Origin: Ichthyophis bannanicus
Taxonomy: Eukaryota; Chordata; Amphibia; Gymnophiona; Ichthyophiidae
Length of the DNA stretch: 64,000 bases
NCBI GenBank assembly: GCA_033557465.1
Contig: CM066033.1
Coordinates: 16,989,080 to 17,053,079 of the forward strand
Direction: 5' to 3'
In this document: positions 1-9,281 of the stretch, piece by piece
Numbering within the stretch: the stretch's first letter is position 1
Layout of the letters: the number at the start of each line of letters is the position of its first letter
Notes under the pieces: model-generated
Told to the model about the DNA's origin: nothing
What the model saw: only the letters and a program-made list of their open reading frames with translations
Database searches by the model: none
Made by a program: the position numbers and the translations under genes

Positions 1-961
1 CCTATGCTTTCAAATGGAAACGTTTTTCCATTTGGTGTGCTCAGCAGGGTCTTGACCCTCTAGCACTTCCTTTGAATTCTCTACTAGACTATCTCCTGCA
101 TCTCTCTAATGCAGGCCTTAAGACGAATTCAGTAAGAGTCCATTTGAGTGCTATTGCAGCATCCTTAAAACCTATAAATGGACAACCTGTCTCCTCTCAT
201 CCTCTTATTGCAAGATTCATGAGAGGCCTGACTCTAACCAAGCCTCCCATTCGACCTCCTCCGGTAGCATGGGACTTAAACCTGGTTCTGGGTCAGCTGA
301 TGAAGCCACCCTTTGAACCGTTGGTCTCTACCTCCCTGAAATTTCTTTCCTGGAAGGTCCTTTTCCTTATTGCAGTCACTTCGGTTCGCCGCATCAGTGA
401 ACTACAGGCCTTAGTGGCTCATCCACCTTATACTAGGTTTCATCATGATAAGGTGGTCCTTAGGACGAATCCCCACTTTATGCCCAAAGTGGTCTCACCT
501 TTTCATCTTAATCAAGAGGTATATCTACCTGTCTTTTTCCCGGCTCCTCATGCATCCAATGCAGAGAGGAACCTTCATACTCTAGACTGTAAAAGAGCTC
601 TCGCCTTTTACCTCAACAGGACTCAGCCACATCGAAAGTCTTCTCAACTTTTTGTGGCTTTTGATCCTTCTCATTTGGGACTTCCAGTCTCAAAACGTAC
701 ACTTTCCAATTGGATGCTCAGTGTATTTCCTTTGCTTACCAGAGTAAGAACATTTCTCTGGAAGGCCATGTCACAGCTCACAATGTGAGAGCCATGGCCA
801 CTTCTATGGCTCATCTTCACTCTGTATCCATAGATCAGATCTGTCGAGCAGCCACCTGGGCCTCGGTTCATACCTTCACAGCCCATTACTGTTTGGACAA
901 GGACTCCCGCCGGGATGCCTTGTTTGGTCAGGCTGTCCTCAAACACCTGTTCCATTCTTGA
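1..961 (+). pseudogene. DIRS-1 tyrosine recombinase, frameshifted
   Basis: C-terminal and central part of the DIRS tyrosine recombinase that would integrate circular element DNA. The first Arg is in the segment VRRISELQAL, the HxxR pair is HNVR (about 783-794), and the catalytic Tyr is in the HYCLD segment near the end. Reading starts before the window. One T is missing near 713 compared with the copies at 33.9 and 44.4 kb, so the frame changes between the segments at 72-712 and 714-961. It is otherwise open. No function can be expected from this copy without the lost base. Confidence 0.85.
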
Positions 962-1068
962 ACAACTCCTGCCCACCTTCCCTGGATGGATGCCTGAGAT
1001 CCATACGAAGATGGCGAACCCTTGGGAGGGGATCTCCCAGGCATCTTAGCTAGGGAGTCCCCATAAGT

Positions 1069-1412
1069 GAGGACTTATTCCTGCTTGTTCCTGGAGATAG
1101 CACAGTTACTTACCTGTAACAGGTGATCTCTGGGAACAGCAGGAATTAGTCCTCACAACCCACCCACCTCCCCTAGGAGTTGTATCTTCTATCTATCTTC
1201 CTTTCCTCTCTCTATTGTCTCAGCTATAAACTCAAACTGAGGAAAGCTGGTCAGGAAGGCGGGAAGGCAGCGCGCATGTGCAGTGGGAGGCCCCAAAAGC
1301 TTCCTTGCTGGGGAGCTTTCCCGCGCAGGCTCCGTCGGTACCGACGTACCCATAAGTGAGGACTAATTCCTGCTGTTCCCAGAGATCACCTGTTACAGGT
1401 AAGTAACTGTGC
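1069..1412 (+). repeat. DIRS-1 internal complementary region and 3' terminal repeat
   Basis: The stretch at about 1069-1157 and the stretch at about 1350-1412 are reverse complements over roughly 60 bases, around the core cacctgttacaggtaagt. The outer arm is the terminal repeat. The inner one matches the joined ends of the element, the internal complementary region expected in DIRS elements. The terminal arm reads CAGGTAAGT at 1396-1404, a perfect consensus splice donor on the plus strand. Confidence 0.8.
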
Positions 1413-1820
1413 TTTACCTTACAGAGAGCTGGGAGAGCTGGAAGAGCCTGGACAGCGAAGGCTACTACATGAGCCTGAACAATGAAGACAGCTACGTGAG
1501 CTTGGAGAGGCTGAATAGCGTGGACAACAGAGAGAGCAAGAGCCAGAGAGACTGATCCGGAGGAAAGGAAAGAACAACAGAGTGGCTAGGAGGTCCAAGA
1601 GAGGAGCCCAAGGCAGTACATATGTGGAGGGAAGTTCCAGTGGCAACCAATCTTCATTGGACTGGAGGAAGCCAGAGGCTTGGAGATATACAGCCAGGAA
1701 TTCCCTTACGGCACTTTTGAGAGAGACGGCTGCATTTGGAAGGGGCCCTAAGACCTGTGCAAGAAGGTATGAGAAAAGGGACCTGAGGACTGGTAGTTCT
1801 GACTGGAGAACTGGTCACAG

Positions 1821-2341
1821 TGAGGCAGCCATGAGGTAGCTATAGGTAGCCCTTCCCCCAAGCCATGCTGCGAACTGTAGATAGCCCTTCCCCCAAGCCA
1901 TGCTGCAAGCCATGAGGCTCTGATCAGCCTGACCCTTCCCCCGCAAGCCATGAGGTAATCAGCCTGCTAAGAGAGACATTGAGATTCCAGTAGGCACCCT
2001 TCCCCCACTCCAGGTCTGAGCACAGTATTTCCCTAGCCCTGAAACCAACAGACCAGAGCATACCGGTTTGGACAGGTCACCCAGGTACCTCCCCAGGGGC
2101 TGCTGATTGGTGGGCAGAAATACCTGTGGCAAATGGGATTGTAGAATGAGTTTAAAACTGTACTGTATATAAGGCATTGTAGGCCGTCCCTCGGGGTTCA
2201 GACCCTTGTGGAGGTTGCTGGTATCTCTGTCTGATCCTGTGTGCACATTAAAAGTTCCTGTTTGCATTCCAGCCTGTCTGAGAGTCTTCCTTCTGTGGGT
2301 GAGTGATAGAATAAGAGCTTTTCACAGCGATTGCTGTAACA
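1821..2341 (+). repeat. 5' LTR of the ERV-like element
   Basis: Begins TG and ends CA. It contains a TATA motif (tatataa, 2166-2172) and a polyadenylation-type hexamer attaaa (2247-2252) about 80 bases downstream, a normal U3-R-U5 order. The first 130 bases carry several direct repeats of cccttcccccaagccatg. Confidence 0.9.
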
Positions 2342-2344
2342 TTT

Positions 2345-2362
2345 TGGTGCATTGGCCGGGAA
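2345..2362 (+). promoter_or_regulatory. primer binding site, tRNA-Gly type
   Basis: The 18 bases TGGTGCATTGGCCGGGAA start three bases after the 5' LTR. They are the complement of the 3' end of vertebrate tRNA-Gly (GCC) including CCA. This is where the primer tRNA for minus-strand synthesis would anneal. Confidence 0.85.
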
Positions 2363-3000
2363 ATATTAAAAGAAAAGCCTCTCTCATCACACCCACGGTG
2401 GGAAGACTTCTGCTTTTGCAGCATCTGGGCCTCCACCAGTCAGGGACCGGCCCCTCCAGGTGATTAACTGTCCTTGGCGCCCCCGGGCCACTTTGTGCTC
2501 GGAAGGACACCTTGATTTGTCTGGACAGCTGGTCCCTGCGGTTGAATCCCCGATTGAAAAACCAGCTGGATAGACTGGCATCCAAACTTCCTGTCTGATC
2601 AGAGTTCTGGTGAGTACTGCTACCTTGTCTGGGGCTAGTTCTGTACTCTATCTGTGAGTCCTGGTAATTTCTGGGAACCTGTAGCAGCCTGATCAACTGC
2701 ACGAGCAGTCCTAGTACGGGCCTTAGTGGCCCTGAAGCCATTGCTCGTCCTGTATCTGAATCTGAATACCGGTAAAATCTGAATATCTGAAACTGCAGTA
2801 ATCTGAGATCTTTTAAAAGCGCTGCCGAAAGAAAAAAATGTAACTAAATATAGCACTTGATAAGTTAAACATACCTGAGATAAAGAATAGATCGCTGCTT
2901 CTCTTCTTTCCGTTCTGCTTGTGGAGAGTTTTCTGAAGCGTGACTGCAAGGAGAGGGCTCTAATATGCTTCCGTTCCGTTTCTAATTTGTGTTAATTTCT

Positions 3001-3350
3001 GCTCCGGTGTGAATTCTGCCCTCCATGTGCTCCGGTGTGGTTTTACTGCCTTTCTCTGAACCCCCGATGTAATTTCTGTGCTCCGATGTAAGTTTCTGTT
3101 CCCCCCATGCTGCTACTGTGTGATTTCTGTGCTCCGGTGTGAATTCTGCCCTCCATGTGCTCCGGTGTGGATCTACTGCCTTTCCCTGAACCCCCGATGT
3201 AGTTTCTGTGCTCCAACGTAAATTTCTGTCCCCCCTCCCATGCTGCCGCTGTGTTAATTTCTGCTCCGATGTGAACTTCTCTCTCCGTTGTGCCCCGATG
3301 TGAATTTCTGCCTTCTCTTGGGCCTCCGCTGAGGTTTTGTGCCTCTCGGT
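3001..3350 (+). repeat. 130-base tandem repeat in the leader
   Basis: The motif gctccggtgtgaattctgcc starts at 3001 and again at 3131, with a diverged third start near 3262, giving a period of about 130 bases. Inside each unit are shorter repeats around tttctgtgctccgatgtaa. Non-coding. Confidence 0.7.
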
Positions 3351-3390
3351 GCTGTCCCGGTGCACAGCTGACCCCCGCTGAATTTTCCGG

Positions 3391-3660
3391 TGTTCCCTTG
3401 AGCCCCCGCTAAGGTTCCGGCCTTCCCTGAGCCCCCGCCAAATTTCTCTGCCTTCCCTGGGCCCCCGCCAAATTTCTCTGCCTTCCCTGAGCCCCCGCCA
3501 AATTTCTCTGCCTTCCCTGGGCCCCCGCCGAATTTCTCTGCCTTCCCTGAGCCCCCGCCGAGTTTCTCTGCCTTCCCTGGGCCCCCGCCGAGTTTCTCTG
3601 CCTTCCCTGGGCCCCCGCCGAGTTTGTCTGCCTTCCCTGAGCCCCCGCTGGGTTTCCTGC
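3391..3660 (+). repeat. 30-base minisatellite
   Basis: Eight clean 30-base units from 3421 to 3660, each built on ccttccctgagcccccgcca plus aatttctctg, with degenerate units before 3421. Alternate units end the first block in ctga or ctgg, suggesting a 60-base higher-order unit that duplicated. The reverse strand is open because the period is a multiple of three; I do not treat that as a gene. Confidence 0.9.
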
Positions 3661-3699
3661 CTTTAAAACCAAAAATAAATAAATAAAATGCTAACCTTT

Positions 3700-5760
3700 T
3701 GTTTTTTTGGTTGATTGAAAGAGAGGTGATGCTTGGAAGTCCACCATTTCCCCTTTTTTCCATCTGTGGAGAGCCGGTGTGGAGGAGCACGAGGAGGTAG
3801 CAGCCATCTTGTGGACACCACGTGCGTTCCTCTGCAGAGGTATTGGGCTGCCCTGGAGTGATCCTGGAGCTCCATCTAGTGGTCATTTAAAAACTAGCTG
3901 TATTTTTATCCTTATGGTTAAAGTGATCCTGGAGCTCCATCTAGTGGACATTAGAAAATAGCTAGCTATATTTCTCATACTGTATTTCTAATATCCTCAT
4001 GGTAAAAGTTAAATCCTATGATACAGCTAGAGAGAGTGTCTGTGATGTATTTGTAACAAGCTGCTACTGAGGAAAGAGAGTGTATGAGTATTCGCTGCTG
4101 AGACGTCTCTGTTTTCTGTTTTCCCTCTTTCTTTTTCCCTTTGTGGTCCTGTGTGTTTTGTGCAACCAAACTCTGCCTGTTACCAGGATTATATTGTATA
4201 TTGTATTCCCAGAAGTGAGATTAGAAAATTTACACTGAACATTGTGATTTGTGAATTGTGATTAGAGCATGGGGTCCGGAGGCTAAATTATAGTGAAGGA
4301 GTATCCGGACCAGCTTCCCTATATAGATTCATGGCTGGCCCATATAGTTAATGTACTGTTATGTAAAAATTGCTAGTGGCTCTGTGTTTGTTAGTGGCTC
4401 TGTGTTTAGTTGTGACATTAGGGAAAGAAAGTTTTTGTCCAGACATTAGGTCTTTATATTTCAGGATTGATTTTGATACTCTATCAGTAAAAGGTGAAGT
4501 TATTGACGAGTCGCCCCTGTGTCCCCAAACAGTGAAAAACACCAGGTCTACTGATTGCAGGGAAGGGGACAGTTTGGAAAAGGGGGGGGGTGGGGTTTGC
4601 TGTGTGTGGACTGTGGTACTGGTATATCAGTGAAGGAAGACAATTGCATTGTTTGATGCATATCCAATTTCATTGCTATGTTTCATGCATGATCAGTGGT
4701 CAGGGAACCAGGTGTTTTGGTCACACCTCTCAGCGGTGACTGGGGGATAGTTGGAACTGCTGAAATAGTTGCATAGCTATAGAAAGATACTGGGAGGAGT
4801 TCCTTCTTCTAGCAGATGAATGGAGGCCCATTAGAGAGGACAAAAGGAAAAAAAAATCATCTAGGAGTCTTTCTCCTAGAGGACAAAGAACCCAATTCAC
4901 CTAGCCACACCTAGCCTGCAAACAATCCTCTTGTCATCAATTTTAATTGTAGAGTTTGAGCTTCTAGAACCATGAGGTGCCTCCTTTGAGCATCCTCAAA
5001 TGTCTGCTGGAAGCAAACAAAGGCTGGAGAAAAATCCTTATAAGATCATGAAGAAATGAAGATTTTTTTACTTGTCCTTTAAAGCCTGGATTTTCTCTGG
5101 TACATATATTTGGTTTTGACTGCACATACAAACTTAAGCAAGTAATACTTCTGCATGATATGCCATCTTTGGCAGTTTATTCTGCAGACAGTAAATGCTG
5201 TGCTGATGATTGCGTTCTTTCCTGCTTGGTACATTGAACTGCCTTGATCAACTGTATTCATTTTTCTGATACTACAATGATATTGCATTCCAGATATCCA
5301 CCAACCTTCTTATAAAGTATCAGTTTCATGCCTGTTTTGAACTATAAGATACAAGGTAATCACTTTGCCTTGTTAAGCTCTGTGCTGATGAATGATGAAC
5401 AGGACAGTAACATCATAGGTGCTATTTAGAATAAATTCACCTGTCCTGCTGTATTTGAATTTTACATGTTGGTGTCCAGAGTTCAGGAGCACAATATATT
5501 ATAGCACTGTGAGATACAAATCTTTTTAGTTTATACATTTGTACTTTGTTACCAAATATACTGGTAGGAGTACATTATGTAGAGGTCCAGTATACACAGC
5601 AATAAGATGAGTAAATATTAAATTTTGGAAAGGGGCTGATCTGAAATCGCTTGGTTCCCAAGTATATAAAGCAAATTTAGTGGAAAGATGGAACTGTGAT
5701 TCCCAGAAATATGGAAATATTTGTAAAAATATTATTTACAAATATAATGATAACATTAAC
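3700..5760. other. non-coding interior of the ERV-like element
   Basis: No coding segment recognised. The stretch gagctccatctagtgg occurs twice (about 3866 and 3930). A segment at 4890-5010 recurs at 31527-31650, so part of this interior is an older dispersed repeat. A G-rich run lies at 4580-4595. Confidence 0.6.
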
Positions 5761-5769
5761 TCGAGTTGA

Positions 5770-5995
5770 TTGGATAAAACTAAATCTTACTTGTCAGCAA
5801 TGATCCAGGAGAGCTTTGAGAAAATGAATGAGAGAGAGGGGCAGAAGGTGAGACGACAGCCTAGGAAAAAGGCAATAAAACGTGCTACTCCAAGTGTGAT
5901 GATCTGGGCCACTGGAATTCTGACTGCTCTAAGACTCCTCGAGGACCCACAAGGCCTGAGAAAACACGAACCTTGTACATTTATGCCTCTGAAGA
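5770..5995 (+). pseudogene. gag remnant with nucleocapsid-type zinc knuckle
   Basis: A basic stretch (segment VRRQPRKKAIKR, about 5848-5883) is followed in another frame by CYSKCDDLGHWNSDC (5883-5927), a CCHC knuckle of retroviral nucleocapsid type. The spacing of the first two Cys is three residues, where two are usual, and a frameshift separates the knuckle from the basic stretch. The next residues are Lys/Pro/Arg rich. This is the only retroviral protein trace found inside the element and cannot be functional. A tandem near-duplicate of about 65 bases follows at 6012-6120. Confidence 0.6.
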
Positions 5996-5999
5996 GACA

Positions 6000-7749
6000 T
6001 GAATAGGCAGGGGGGAATAGGCCAAGAAGAACCCGAGGAAGTATTGCCATGAGGCCTATTCACAAATGCCTTGCAGGCCAAGAAGAACCAGAAGGAGTAT
6101 CGCCATGAGGCCCAACCACCAATGCCTTGTACCCTCTTAGTCTCTCACCTCAAGAGGATCTCTTTTGACACCAAAATTAATGGATAGCTTACATAAATCT
6201 TTGTGGACCACTGCATTTTCAAGATCAGTCCAAGTATTTTTAAGTTTCCTACAGTACTCTCACTGGGAACCAGGTGTACAATAGACTCTAGTCATACATG
6301 AGAGATATGTGGCTGTCATGTTAGGAGCCATATTTCTTTCTATTGGAATTGATGTATCGTTTTATATTGAAGATTGTTTAGACAGTCGCGATTTAGAATG
6401 AGCACCCATGCCAATCTAGAACTGCACCAATTAAGTGATGGGGAAATGGACACTGTTTACAACAATACTATGTCTCTAACAATTGTTTTAGCAGCCTTGC
6501 CAGATAAGGATACATTAGTATGGTATAGAAAAAGAAAAAATTGAAGGACCTATGTATGTAGTTGGTGGAAAAGTGTTGTGAGGGGTAAAGTGATATATTA
6601 AGAGGAAGGACTCTGATGGACAGTAAACTGATGAAGGTAATTAATGATGTGGAAGGACTCTGATGGACAGTAAACTGGTGAAGGCAATTTAATGATGTGA
6701 AGTGATGTATCTGGCTAATGAATATAAAAAATGATGAGCATTTTATTCAACTATGCCATCTCCAGTATCTTCAATTTAGGAAGTCATCTAGGCCCCACCA
6801 CAATACTCAAAGATTGTAAGTAGGCACCTGGAGGACAGGCTGGGTGCACCTTGCATCCTGATGAGCTTTGGAAAAAACCCCGCACTGACCATGTGGTACT
6901 TCCAGATGTTTTTTTTTTTTTTGCCTTACTTTTCCTCTGTGTGTCCTGGCCAGGCATGCAGAGGCAAAGGGGGATAAATTGATGACAAATTCTCACAGGC
7001 AAAAAAAAATTGGTGTGATTCTAAAACTTGTCAGAATTACAGAACACGCGCGTGCACTTGTCTGATCTGTAAACATGTGGAGATCAGTCAAGGGCATAAT
7101 GGAATATTTCCTACCAGCAAAGGAACCTCCAGTGATAATGGATCCAGGAGTGGAAGCAGGATCTGCTGACTCCCCAGTGGCGAGACCCGTATACTGTTCT
7201 GCGGACCACCCCCACGGCTGTCAAGGTGGCTGAAGTTGCTCCGAGGATCCATCACTCTCGTGTCAAGGCCGCTGCACCAGAAATTGTTCCAGCCTGGACT
7301 TCTGTCACAGTTCCAAACCAGCCCCTACGCTTTGACACTTCTGCCCAGTACGGGGTTCTAACAGACTGCCGACGAACTCTGGACCACCGGAGAGACTGAT
7401 TTACAGACACCTTTCCTGGAACCGGGATCAGACTGAGAAAAGGTGCCTTAGCTGATATAGACTTGCTTTCAAACAACAAGTGCAGAGACTACTAACACAG
7501 CAGTATTACTTGCCCAAACTGCTCTGAACATGCAGACCTTTGTATACGTAACTCTCTACCTTAACTTGTCCCATTGCTGTACCGTACATTTTAACCAAGT
7601 GCCTTTTCCTTACAGGTTGTTTCCACCCTTGGCACCCTGGTAGAACGCAAGGCGGCTGCCACGGTCATGGCCCTGACCCAATATACTCCTCTGCGGCTTG
7701 CCTCCAGTAATACAGCCCTCAACCGCCTCTAGCGGTTGAGGTCTTACTT
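6000..7749. other. 3' interior of the ERV-like element
   Basis: No protease, polymerase or envelope domain recognised. A short direct repeat (aaggactctgatggacagtaaactg) lies at about 6604-6630 and 6652-6678. A short open stretch just before the purine tract (about 7618-7729, segment STLGTLVERKAAATVMALTQ) is unidentified. Confidence 0.5.
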
Positions 7750-7762
7750 AAAAAGGGGGGAA
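7750..7762 (+). promoter_or_regulatory. polypurine tract
   Basis: Thirteen purines (aaaaaggggggaa) directly before the 3' LTR. This is the expected plus-strand primer of an LTR retroelement. Confidence 0.85.
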
Positions 7763-8283
7763 TGAGGCAGCCATGAGGTAGCTATAGGTAGCCCTTCCCC
7801 CAAGCCATGCTGCGAACTGTAGATAGCCCTTCCCCCAAGCCATGCTGCAAGCCATGAGGCTCTGATCAGCCTGACCCTTCCCCCGCAAGCCATGAGGTAA
7901 TCAGCCTGCTAAGAGAGACAGTGAGATTCCAGTAGGCACCCTTCCCCACTCCAGGTCTGAGCACAGTATTTCCCTAGCCCTGAAACCAACAGACCAGAGC
8001 ATACCGGTTTGGACAGGTCACCCAGGTACCTCCCCAGGGGCTGCTGATTGGTGGGCAGGAAATACCTGTGGCAAATGGGATTGTAGAATGAGTTTAAAAC
8101 TGTACTGTATATAAGGCATTGTAGGCCGTCCCTCGGGGTTCAGACCCTTGTGGAGGTTGCTGGTATCTCTGTCTGATCCTGTGTGCACATTAAAAGTTCC
8201 TGTTTGCATTCCAGCCTGTCTGAGAGTCTTCCTTCTGTGGGTGAGTGATAGAATAAGAGCTTTTCACAGCGATTGCTGTAACA
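7763..8283 (+). repeat. 3' LTR of the ERV-like element
   Basis: 521 bases, TG...CA, matching 1821-2341 except for one substitution and two one-base indels. TATA motif 8108-8114, attaaa 8189-8194. Confidence 0.9.
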
Positions 8284-8583
8284 ACAGGAGTTACACTTCT
8301 TATTGGTCAACATATCTGGAGAGAAAACCTAAAGGCAAAGTGATCTCAGGTATGAACTCTGGATTTTTCCCTAGCTTTAAACCTGAAGTACAGCAGGGAA
8401 ATAATGACTGTTCTGATGAAAACCAGTTAGGGAGGTCCTCTGAGCTGTTGAGTGAGAATGATCAAATGATATTTCGGGAACAGGGAGAAATATCAGATTT
8501 AGAGGATCAATGCATGGATTGCTCTCTGTCTAAACTGTTGTTCTGAGTTATTGCACAGAAAAGGCTCAAACACCAAAAGGACC

Positions 8584-9118
8584 TGGTGGGTTTTTTTCAT
8601 TAGCAAGCCCAGAAAGATTTCCTAGGCAGAGAAAAGATTTTGGGCAGGAACAGCGTGGAGAAATGAGCTAACAAGTTTGGGCTTGTTTGCACCTGGGTGA
8701 AATTGAAGGCACCAAATGCACACGTGAAGCTAAGGAGAGTTTTCTTTTGTGTGTATAAAGGAAAGCTGTGTGTGGATAGAAGAGAAGTTTTTTTATCTTT
8801 TTGGTTGTGTTTTCTCCATGCTCTGCTAAGGAGTTAATTAGCAGCTGTGAAAGACTTTTTTCTGTGTTCCTCAAAAAGTCTTAGTTAATTGAGTTCATCA
8901 TTTTCAGTTTACCTTATTTGCTTTGTCCTGGGAAAATATCCTATTGCTGTTACCAAGCATACTTGTGTGGGAAATAACATCCCAAATGAATAAACTTCCA
9001 TTTTGTTTACAACTACAAGAACTTAATTATTTTTGTGAATGGCTGGTGATGAGTGAGTGAACTACAATACCCACAATTCTTTGCAAGTTGGGACCTTAAC
9101 AAGATAGTGGGACATTCA
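8584..9118 (+). repeat. gypsy G LTR, 3' truncated
   Basis: Follows a purine-rich tract and starts TGGTGGG. It corresponds in reverse orientation to the LTRs at 21329-21919 and 26961-27550. The final 25 or so bases are missing where CR1 sequence begins. Confidence 0.7.
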
Positions 9119-9120
9119 CC

Positions 9121-9281
9121 ACCTGACGGCAGTACCTAGCAGTTTCCCCAAAAGACACAGGTTCCACAATGCTTGTATTGGGTCAAGCATTGATATCCTA
9201 GGTCCCTTTTTTAATAATGGTTTATGAACCTTTCCTCCAGGAACTTGTCCAAACCTTTTTTAAACCCGGCTGTTAGTGTAG
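9121..9281 (-). mobile_element. CR1 LINE 3' tail fragment
   Basis: Reverse complement of the CR1 3' end seen at 19510-19660 and 41690-41850: the last 20 or so codons of ORF2 (ending KFLEERFINHY) and the start of the 3' UTR. It fuses at 9281 to the DIRS-2 gag region in the same frame. Confidence 0.85.

Larger units (their letters stand above)
1..1412 (+). mobile_element. DIRS-1 family retrotransposon, 3' part
   Basis: The 3' part of a tyrosine-recombinase (DIRS-order) retrotransposon, cut by the window start. It holds the recombinase gene, an internal complementary region near 1069-1157 and a terminal repeat ending at 1412. The same sequence recurs at 33369-35031 and in the near-complete copy at 43713-49334, which defines the end. 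To the right the sequence passes directly into gypsy G, so this copy probably inserted into that element. DIRS elements integrate by recombinase and make no target-site duplication; none is seen. Confidence 0.85.
1821..8283 (+). mobile_element. complete ERV-like LTR element, mostly non-coding inside
   Basis: LTR 1821-2341, primer site 2345-2362, interior, purine tract 7750-7762, LTR 7763-8283. The flanks carry acag on both sides (1817-1820 and 8284-8287), a 4-base target duplication. The two 521-base LTRs differ by one substitution and two one-base indels, so the insertion is young. The 5.4 kb interior has no intact gag, pro, pol or env, only a gag zinc-knuckle remnant and a minisatellite leader. 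The 4-base duplication and tRNA-Gly primer site fit a class I endogenous retrovirus-like lineage, probably non-autonomous. Gypsy ancestry is the alternative. Confidence 0.88.
1413..8546 (+). pseudogene. gypsy G extra C-terminal domain, interrupted
   Basis: Two halves, 1413-1820 and 8284-8546, separated by the LTR element. The first half reads RRSKRGAQGSTYV and continues through KPEAWRYTARN. The second reads SYWSTYLERKP and ends EISDLEDQCMDCSLSKLLF. Apart from the insertion, the second half is colinear with the copy at 21957-22219 to the last residue. The first half is more diverged. No integrase, envelope or other known domain is recognised. See the entry at 21957-22930 for the best-preserved context. 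Confidence 0.65.
1413..9118 (+). mobile_element. gypsy G element, 3' part, split by an LTR element
   Basis: 3' part of the same gypsy family as 21329-28475, in plus orientation. It has the end of the extra C-terminal ORF (1413-1820, resumed at 8284-8546), a purine-rich tract (accaaaagga, 8571-8581) and an LTR from 8584 that breaks off near 9118, about 25 bases short of the expected end. A complete LTR element (1821-8283) sits inside with a 4-base duplication. Its left side abuts DIRS-1 and its right side abuts a CR1 tail. It is clearly diverged from the other two copies. Confidence 0.8.

Noticed and set aside
3421..3660. Regular repeats that might suggest a CRISPR array
   Set aside because: Units are directly adjacent with no unique spacers, inside a eukaryotic LTR element.
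3254..3886. Open minus-strand frame with Gly/Pro/Lys repeats
   Set aside because: It is the 30-base minisatellite read in a frame that stays open because the period is a multiple of three. No start context or homologue.
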